Below, one piece after another: positions 55,701 to 64,000 of a DNA stretch of 64,000 nt (position 1 is its first letter; each line of letters starts with the position of its first letter). The position numbers and the translations under genes were made by a program. The notes under the pieces were generated by a model. That model made no database searches, was not told where the DNA came from, and worked only from the letters and a program-made list of their open reading frames with translations. The DNA is from Lampris incognitus (taxonomy: Eukaryota; Chordata; Actinopteri; Lampriformes; Lampridae): NCBI RefSeq assembly GCF_029633865.1, contig NC_079216.1, forward strand, positions 19,194,677 through 19,258,676, read 5' to 3'.

Positions 55701-58098
55701 TAAATCGGTGGGAAGGAATAGAAATCAGGAGGATGACTTCAACGTTCTGCGGGACTTGTGTCAAACTCATCTTTCTTGTTGCAGTTATCTGTCCACCTCT
55801 GAATAACAATAAGATTCAGGGCCCTCTAAACACGAGCTGACGTAACACCTCTAAAATAACACTTATTTACTCATTAACTGAGCTTAACATTTCGAATATT
55901 TCTTAATAATTCCGTCTCTTTCCAAATATAGAGGATCTTCTCTGCGTTGCCATCTTGCAGCCAAGGAGTTGTTATGCAAGTGTATGTAATGTGTATGTAA
56001 TGTGTATGTAATGTGTATGTAATGCGCTCGTGTTTGCTTGTACAGGCGAGGTGCCCATGCCAATGTTATGTGCCTATGGCGCGTCTAAGGCAGCGCTGGG
56101 CAACTTTTCCAGGGTGATGAAAATGGAGCTGGATGCGTGGGGTGTCAAAGTAGCCATAGTTCAACCATCTGGCTTCAGAACAAGTACGTCACATTTTTGA
56201 CCGCTTGGCTCCTCCCCTAAAAGCATTTACACGCCTTTACGTTTGTTTCACGTTGGCTACGTCACATGGGTCTCACGGTGTCTCAGATGCCCTCATATGT
56301 GTCACGCCCCGTCTGGATGGTTAAGTTATCTTTTGTTTCTCCCAGTGTTCTTTGTCTTGTACTTCCTGTTTTATTTTGATACTCACCTCTTGTCTCGTTT
56401 CAGGTCCTTTACTTCCTGCCCTCGTGTGTCTCCCTCCTGTGTGATTACCTGCCCTGCCCTAATGTGTTGCACCCGTGTCTCATTGTCTCCCCTCCTCCAG
56501 AGTATATAGTCTTAGTGTTCCCTTCCTTCTGTGCCAGTTCGTCTTGTTCCTTGTGACAGCGTTCCAGCATTTCTCCCCTTGTGTGAGTTTCTTGAGCCCT
56601 ATAGTTTCCTGACCTGTTTTTGCCTTTTTGACCTCGCCTTTCGCCTGCCGATTTGGACACTGTTGCCTTGTTATCTGATCACCTGTGTACCGACCTCATT
56701 TTTATTAAAAGGACTGATTTTTGTGAACTGAGTCTGCGTTTTGAGTCCAAGCCTGTGGTTCAGTACTGACAATATGATGTAATCAGTGCGGGAATTGGTC
56801 TTTATGTGCATTCTTCCCCGGACTAAGAAAAATCAAGATTTTCTCCCTGGAAGCAGTCCTGCTCTGCATCTCGTTTTTATTTTTATTTATTTATTTTTAA
56901 TTTATTAGTTTTGCCGCCCTGGACCGATATCAAAATAGTTTTGGCTAAAAACATACAAAAAATTCTCTCCCTTTAAGATATATCCATACTTGCCTACCAA
57001 CACGGGGATCGCCGGGTCGAGTCCCTGTGTTACCTCCAGCTTTGTCAGGTGTCCCTAGACACAATTGGCCGCGTCTGTGGGCGGTATGTGTCCTGGTCGC
57101 TGTACTAGCACCTCCTCTGGTTAGTCGGGGCGCCTGTTCGGGGGGGGGGGGGGCTGGGGGGAATAGCGCGATCCTCCCACACGCTACGTCCCTCTGGTGA
57201 AACTCCTCACTGTCAGGTGAAAAGAAGCGGCTGGCGACTCCACATGTATGGGAGGAGACGTGGTAGTCTGCAGCCCTCCCCGGCTTGGCAGAGCGGGTGG
57301 AGCAGCGACTGGGACGGCTCCGAAGAGTGGGGTAATTGGCCGGATACAATTGGAGAGAAAAGGGGGGGGGGTATATCCATACTGTCTGGTTTTAGAGTCT
57401 GTTAAGGCAAAGTGTCTCCGTGAAACCGTGTCTCACCACCACACTCATAATCTGGTATTGTGGCAACTAGGACGGCAGTGGTGATTTTGTGTTGTCTTTT
57501 ACCATTACCGATGATCCTTTACTCTAATGGCATGGATCATCCGCAAATGATCCATTACAGTAAAACTGAGTTAACTGACAAGAGTAAAACTGTGATACTG
57601 TGAGTAAACTGAACAGTGAAATGGGGCTAAATTTACTTTTGGGAGACCCAGTCCATGGTTTTTCCTAATGTTCGTGTCCACCTGTTATGTTGTACCTTGT
57701 GAAATGGAAGTATGACATGCTTTGTTTTCATGTTCATCTCAGATATTTTCAATAGCGACAAGGAATGGAGCTGCCATCAGGAGGAGATCCTCAGTAATCT
57801 CCCCTCAGACACGAGGGAGGACTATGGGGAGGAATACATTTCCTCTCTTCGAGGCTGTCTTTTAGAGATGGCCAACCAGTCCTTGGAAGACCTACGTCCC
57901 GTGCTCAAGGACATCTGCCACGCCCTGATGTCAGTGGCCCCTAAATCTCTCTACACTCCAGGGCGAGGAGGCTGGCTCCTCCCATTCTTCTACCGCATCT
58001 GCCCCAACGCGATCTCTGACGTCATTCTAAAGCGCCTCTTTAAATTAGTTGACGCTCAGCCAGAGGGGTTGAGAATGAAAGTAAGTGGGACTGAATAA
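32481..58098 (+). CDS. hsd17b2: 17-beta-hydroxysteroid dehydrogenase type 2, complete 5-exon gene
   Basis: Exons: 32481-32706, 33115-33327, 55472-55657, 56046-56183, 57743-58098; 1119 nt, 372 aa plus TAA (human 387 aa). Known: HSD17B2 is an ER-membrane SDR enzyme that uses NAD+ to oxidise estradiol and testosterone to estrone and androstenedione, and so inactivates them. Seen: hydrophobic N-terminal segments (about residues 20-60), cofactor loop TGCDTGFG (75-82), NNAG (153-156), catalytic Ser206, Tyr219 and Lys223 in YGASK, and the GELQPL and YTPGRG phrases shared with the human enzyme. All splice junctions are GT/AG and phase 1. The last exon contains a donor-like gtaagt (58081) just before the stop, so a spliced alternative C-terminus is possible. 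Intron 2 is 22.1 kb because of nested transposons. No coding damage; probably functional. Confidence 0.95.
33454..33545. repeat. (TATC)n microsatellite
   Basis: About 11 TATC/CTAT units (33454-33495), then variant CTGT units and a second short run to 33543, at the start of hsd17b2 intron 2. Confidence 0.9.
33699..33966 (-). mobile_element. Inverted copy of the gpi-intron-17 element
   Basis: The sequence is the reverse complement of 30222-30490 with moderate divergence: landmarks ctaagagcattt, aaatgagctcagaaaa and aaaataggagactgacca match in inverse order. It is an internal fragment without ends. Confidence 0.75.
33968..34112 (-). repeat. Family-2 SINE 3' end, antisense
   Basis: (ATCC)n, then caaatggcttatcctgctct and ggagcctatcccagcagtca. 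This is the reverse complement of the 3' half of the family-2 SINE, truncated at the 5' side near the CA run at 34093-34102. Confidence 0.75.
34147..35337 (+). mobile_element. RTE-like LINE, 5'-truncated and decayed
   Basis: Reverse-transcriptase segments occur in changing frames: [11 protein letters not shown] (motif A, about 34280-34312), [20 protein letters not shown] (motif B region, 34451-34510), FADDIVIC (catalytic motif C, about 34554-34577), then [10 protein letters not shown] and GRPKRRF-type endings. Internal stops and frame changes occur around 34335, 34540 and 34670, so it is dead. The 3' end (ctgctgtggcgactcctaac) matches two further truncated copies near 49.75 kb and around element C. 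RTE clade is my best assignment from the short-repeat tails on the other copies. Confidence 0.7.
35338..35677. other. Unresolved repeat-like spacer
   Basis: Contains a GC-rich phrase (gggacgcaaaaccgtatcgc and following, 35429-35510) that looks repeat-derived, perhaps an LTR or tRNA-like fragment, but I could not place it. No gene seen. The target of element A begins at 35678. Confidence 0.3.
35683..35867 (+). repeat. Element A 5' LTR
   Basis: TGTGATGAG...CATGACA, with AATAAA (gaataaagcacg) about 55 bp from its end acting as poly(A) signal. Unusually short for an LTR. Confidence 0.92.
35938..36549 (+). pseudogene. Element A gag, N-terminal part, interrupted by element B
   Basis: The frame starts at the ATG at 35938 ([12 protein letters not shown]) and encodes a Ty3-type capsid region, 204 codons, up to an Asn-His pair. 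Here element B has inserted; the frame resumes at 41003 in the same register. The capsid-like portion has no internal stop. No envelope gene is seen in the element. Confidence 0.88.
36550..36746 (+). repeat. Element B 5' LTR (about 197 bp)
   Basis: The end at 36746 (aataca) is inferred because the same sequence also terminates the 3' LTR of the second B copy near 46437. The shorter 3' LTR of B stops at the position equal to 36715. Poly(A) signal aataaag at 36679-36685. Confidence 0.75.
36762..40812 (+). pseudogene. Element B gag-pol, one frameshift by a 19-bp duplication
   Basis: A single long frame starts at ATG 36762. Gag; CCHC zinc knuckle ([14 protein letters not shown], about 37518-37559); protease LLLDTGAG (about 37687-37710); RT with [19 protein letters not shown] and the catalytic YLDD (38523-38534); RNase H (VTCDAS, DHQAL); then a frame change. 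From 39223 the second frame continues with the end of RNase H, an integrase zinc-binding region, and a complete D-D-E triad (about 39846, 40018, 40129), to a stop at 40810-40812. The break is caused by a perfect 19-bp tandem duplication (39189-39207 and 39208-39226). No other stop was found, so B is almost intact. Confidence 0.9.
40832..40997 (+). repeat. Element B 3' LTR, short form (166 bp)
   Basis: Starts TGTTATG and ends GCGACA directly against the TSD. It is 31 bp shorter than the 5' LTR, cut at an internal CA dinucleotide. Confidence 0.88.
41003..44250 (+). pseudogene. Element A gag-C/pol, broken in several places
   Basis: After B the frame resumes with a CCHC knuckle ([14 protein letters not shown]) and protease (FKIDTGAD, about 41300). 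A frame change near 41460 leads to RT and RNase H (41492-43056), including LPFGITSAP and VMDD at 42109-42117 (unusual Met at the position before DD). Another frame change near 43040 leads to the integrase zinc finger and the first two catalytic Asp residues (SDNATQF, about 43563). Around 43640 a deletion removes the segment that normally holds the third catalytic Glu, with a further frame change. The C-terminal chromo-like tail ends with a stop at 44083-44085 and open sequence continues to 44250. The enzyme is dead. Confidence 0.88.
44477..44662 (+). repeat. Element A 3' LTR
   Basis: Near-identical to the 5' LTR with about seven substitutions and a one-base indel by eye; ends ATGACA against the GTATG duplication. 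Confidence 0.92.
44780..46437 (+). mobile_element. Second, deleted copy of element B (B2)
   Basis: Begins within the protease region (equivalent to B 37610), runs to the B-equivalent 38008, then jumps 1.75 kb to the integrase (B 39763), removing the whole RT and RNase H. It continues through the end of pol to a complete-ended 3' LTR (46259-46437). The LTR has a 24-bp internal deletion. Integrase reading is broken by a one-base change near 45430 and by stops (for example 45660). There is no 5' LTR or TSD. Confidence 0.85.
46557..48665 (+). pseudogene. THAP-domain DDE transposase pseudogene with introns
   Basis: Exon 1 (46557-47170) starts [10 protein letters not shown] and has a C2CH THAP domain ([10 protein letters not shown] ... 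VCSRHF, then the AVPTP-like CSVPSLF), a coiled region ([19 protein letters not shown]) and a donor at 47169. Codon 45 is TGA (46689-46691) where THAP families have a basic or polar residue; a CGA-to-TGA change would explain it. Exon 2 follows an acceptor near 47280 ([17 protein letters not shown]). Exon 3 begins near 47741 ([16 protein letters not shown]), then a frameshift near 47800 and the DDE core: [24 protein letters not shown] (first Asp) and GSMNDREI, another frameshift near 48195 before VDKGF, and a last segment 48535-48665 ([16 protein letters not shown]). Not functional. Confidence 0.8.
48830..48965 (+). repeat. Two-unit, roughly 50-bp tandem repeat
   Basis: Two units of ccaggaggaccatc..gcccacagcc..cacagacctctgtcaccag lie inside the 3' part of the THAP-DDE element, with an 11-base length difference. 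Possibly part of its former coding tail. Confidence 0.6.
49255..49495 (+). mobile_element. Small LINE RT fragment with L2-type hairpin tail
   Basis: 49258-49404 translates as a LINE RT finger segment ([20 protein letters not shown], then [12 protein letters not shown]). It is followed at once by a 3'-tail hairpin: 17-bp perfect arms at 49433-49449 and 49454-49470 around a 4-base loop, then (CTAT)n. A LINE with most of its body deleted, inserted in the THAP transposon. Confidence 0.65.
49742..49798 (+). mobile_element. 3' stub of RTE-like LINE with (AGT)n tail
   Basis: tcgctaacgggagcagccg followed by about 10 AGT units. The same ending occurs at 55180-55228, so the short tandem tail is a family trait. 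Confidence 0.7.
49801..50246. mobile_element. Miniature THAP-derived TIR element
   Basis: The ends ttgtttgca (49801-49809) and tgcaaacaa (50238-50246) are inverted. Inner arms about 40 bp long (49811-49854 and 50176-50222, with cagatggagagcaggaagtg and its inverse) also pair. The interior at 49963-50070 encodes a THAP-domain piece ([12 protein letters not shown] and RVCSDHFVK) and no DDE core. Best read as an internally deleted derivative of a THAP transposon, different from the one just upstream. No clear TSD. Confidence 0.65.
50342..50534 (+). repeat. Element C 5' LTR
   Basis: TGTAATATTT...CATTACA. Contains gaataaac as a poly(A)-like signal. The PBS starts immediately after it. Confidence 0.95.
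50568..54602 (+). CDS. Element C gag-pol polyprotein, 1344 aa, intact
   Basis: Starts 33 bp after the 5' LTR. Order: capsid-like gag (about 1-210); two zinc knuckles (CSYCGGLHG and [14 protein letters not shown], about 218-252); aspartic protease FKLDTGAQ (Asp339); RT (about 455-640) with [20 protein letters not shown] and the catalytic VDD (618-620); RNase H (LQVDAS ... SDHKPL, about 755-850); integrase with HHCC finger (about 980-1025) and D-D-E near 1047, 1101 and 1137; a tail rich in Thr/Gln/His. Gag and pol are in one frame, with no frameshift site needed. Domain order RT-RH-IN is Ty3/Gypsy. The lineage looks like the K02A2.6-like fish group, from memory of family traits only. Host restriction or activity is unknown. 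Confidence 0.95.
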   Translation: MDSYGVPAPRMDWESANLPEAWRRFRQTTELMFTGPLRGKNEEEKCSYLLLWIGEKGRDVHNTWTLSGEQAKKLETYYDKYTEYITPKANPIYARYKFHEKMQGESESFERFVTELKLLVKDCGYPNADEMVRDRIVFATNSPRVREKLLSQGAELTLEKAIDVARSHELAKQQLTFMGQGSTHETVHAIGRKTYKPNAPKAANANFRQRDVSTAARACSYCGGLHGAKATCPAKGKQCIKCKKLNHFAKVCKSSSQGQTKYYRGTVHAVGENPEECTTDREQEELYFDNITVESTAVGEQTELYIDCISIENNGKSNEQAYVEVGIGTPPQKVKFKLDTGAQANTIPTNLFQALFKNVTLKPAIHRLTEYGGGALSVKGTCKLKCKYRDNAMMLDFYVIDTNAPPVMAMKTCRDLNLVKIVMAVSEENNVTSQSIMDEYADVFQGIGEFPGECTFRVTPDATPVVCPPRRIPIALRSKLRDELDSMEKGGIICKVTEPTEWVNALVIVEKPKTGKLRVCLDPRALNKVIQRPHYPLPTLEDATTKLAGAEYFSVLDARSGYWAIKLSTESSMLTTFNTVFGRYRFLRLPFGIVSAQDEFQRRVDETYEGLDGVTAIVDDILVFGKTKEEHDQRLRAMLKRTRERGVRLNPDKCHICVSEVSYFGHTLSHEGIKPDPHKVKAVKDMQPPQNKAELETVLGMINYLARFAPHLSQINSPLRQLLKQDSEFVWDAVHDKAFQEMKNLITQHPGPVLSYFDPQKELRLQVDASKSGLGAVMLQDGKPIAYASKSLNSTEENYAQIEKELYAVVFGCKRFHEYMYGRKVIVESDHKPLEAILKKPLAAAPPRLQRMILALQKYDIQIIHRPGKDIPVADTLSRKSIEHHDSDLQEGMEAQVHTVLSNIPVSDTRLTEIKQETAQDPQLTALRRATLTGWPDTKKKCPPSIQEYWNHRAEISEMDGILFKGERIIVPQKLRKDMIQRIHASHLGVEKSKCRARDLLFWPGMGKQIEDAVADCSICQERRSANAKEPMMSHAIPERPWQVIGTDLFTWNSQDFIVTVDYYSRFFELERLYSCTSSAVIMKLKAAMARHGIPETIISDNGPCYSSGEFRNFSQTWGFSHTTTSPHYPQSNGLSEKTVQTAKRILDKAKAENKDPYMSLLEYRNTPVDNLKSPAQLLMSRRLRSILPSTAKHLQPQIASQEDVHKRREVCQQRQQAYYNRTAKPLPHLPAGTPIRFRQEDGSWRPATVERPANTDRSYHIQTKEGQIYQRNRQHLRQSRVNTHTTHTHTSQQTVTSANNNTQAHQQEHAEPPDTNNQRQPDTQPGYTTRSGRTIKPRQILDL
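54923..55115 (+). repeat. Element C 3' LTR
   Basis: Same length as and, by eye, identical to the 5' LTR; directly preceded by the polypurine tract. Confidence 0.95.
55978..56024. repeat. 11-bp tandem repeat upstream of hsd17b2 exon 4
   Basis: Four units of gtatgtaatgt, followed 20 bp later by the exon-4 acceptor (56045). Confidence 0.85.
56300..56771 (+). mobile_element. Solo LTR, 472 bp, in hsd17b2 intron 4
   Basis: TGTCACG...CTGACA, flanked by the 5-bp TSD ATATG (56295-56299 and 56772-56776). Internal TATA-like gagtatatag (56501-56510) and a poly(A)-like ttattaaaag are in the right order for an LTR. No internal region: most likely the product of LTR-LTR recombination. The start tgtcacg resembles LTRs of fish endogenous retrovirus or Gypsy families; the family is not determined. 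Confidence 0.8.
56991..57372 (+). repeat. Family-1 SINE, 5'-truncated
   Basis: Lacks the first 30 or so bases; starts at gcctaccaacacggggatcg. The body has a long poly(G) at 57141-57151, and it ends in ggagagaaaaggggggg. Confidence 0.8.
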
Positions 58099-58159
58099 AA
58101 AAAAGAAAAAGAAAAAAATAAGTCTCGACTCAGATTTCTGTTAAATGTACATCACTTGA

Positions 58160-58336
58160 GGCGTGGCAGTCTATTCCGTTGCCTACCAACACGGGGATCG
58201 CCAGTTCAAATCCCCGTGTTACCTCCGGCTTGGTCGGGCGTCCCTACATACACAACTGGCCGTGTCTGCGAATGGGAAGCAGGATGTGGGTATGTGTCCT
58301 GGTCGCTGCACTAGCGCCTCCTCTGGTCAGTCGGGG
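58160..58336 (+). repeat. Family-1 SINE, 3'-truncated
   Basis: Head (ggcgtggcagtctattccg) to tctggtcagtcggg only, about 60 bp after the hsd17b2 stop. It may lie in the 3' UTR of hsd17b2 transcripts. An aataaag at about 58368 follows. Confidence 0.8.
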
Positions 58337-58661
58337 ACTTTTTAAGGGTTTTCTTTTAATGGACTGGTAATAAAGAAGAGCATTTACATGTGATACGAGG
58401 TCAATAATGAGCAACGCATTTAATGGAAATCTTTCCGTGGTACATGGATTGTAACACAGTAAAAACAGAATTATATATGTCCACAACCCTCACAGCATCT
58501 TAAGATACATTTCTTTTTAAAAAATGAGGATGTATAACATCCATTCTGCCTCAAGACAGTACATATGCCTACCAACATCTTTACATTTTATACAAATTTT
58601 TTAAAAAACTGATGAACAATTCTCGTAAAAACACACACTTCAGACATAAACCTTCACGAGT

Positions 58662-63980
<5,319 letters not shown>

Positions 63981-64000
63981 CTGAGGTGGACACAACATAG

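Overview
The window is vertebrate nuclear DNA, almost certainly from a teleost fish. Protein-coding exons are short, bounded by GT/AG splice sites, and closely match vertebrate lsm14a, gpi, hsd17b2 and mphosph6. The introns are packed with fish-type tRNA-derived SINEs, CA microsatellites, Tc1, hAT and Harbinger-like DNA transposons and Ty3/Gypsy elements. The species cannot be named from the sequence alone. No bacterial genes, CRISPR arrays or stand-alone tRNA/rRNA genes were seen.

Layout. 1-6.1 kb: last three coding exons and the 3' UTR of lsm14a (+). 6.8-31.7 kb: a complete 18-exon gpi gene (+, 553 aa) with a palindromic CCAAT/GC-rich upstream region; its introns hold many SINEs, three TIR/TSD-bearing miniature DNA transposons, a split SINE and a 267-bp tandem repeat. 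32.3-58.1 kb: a complete 5-exon hsd17b2 gene (+, 372 aa). Its second intron is 22.1 kb long and consists mostly of transposons. 58.6-64 kb: the last two coding exons of mphosph6 (-), in tail-to-tail orientation to hsd17b2; its last intron carries a 44-bp minisatellite and a Tc1 copy that is now split apart.

The hsd17b2 intron-2 cluster (33.3-55.5 kb) contains, in order: an inverted copy of a transposon segment from gpi intron 17, an RTE-like LINE, Ty3/Gypsy element A (35.7-44.7 kb) with Ty3/Gypsy element B nested inside its gag gene, an internally deleted second copy of B (44.8-46.4 kb), a decayed intron-containing THAP-DDE DNA transposon (46.4-49.7 kb), a small second THAP-derived TIR element (49.8-50.2 kb), and Ty3/Gypsy element C (50.3-55.1 kb). 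C is structurally intact, with LTRs identical by eye and one open 1344-codon gag-pol frame. By eye the LTR pairs give the relative ages A (7-8 differences) > B (about 4) > C (0).

The four host genes do not form a pathway: Lsm14A is an mRNA-granule protein, Gpi a glycolytic enzyme, Hsd17b2 a membrane steroid dehydrogenase and Mphosph6 an exosome cofactor. Their adjacency is of syntenic interest, because in human the first two are on 19q13 and the last two on 16q23. All host exons are open and keep their catalytic or motif residues, so the transposon load has not broken any of the genes. Statements about LTR identity, TSDs and TIRs come from reading the sequence by eye.
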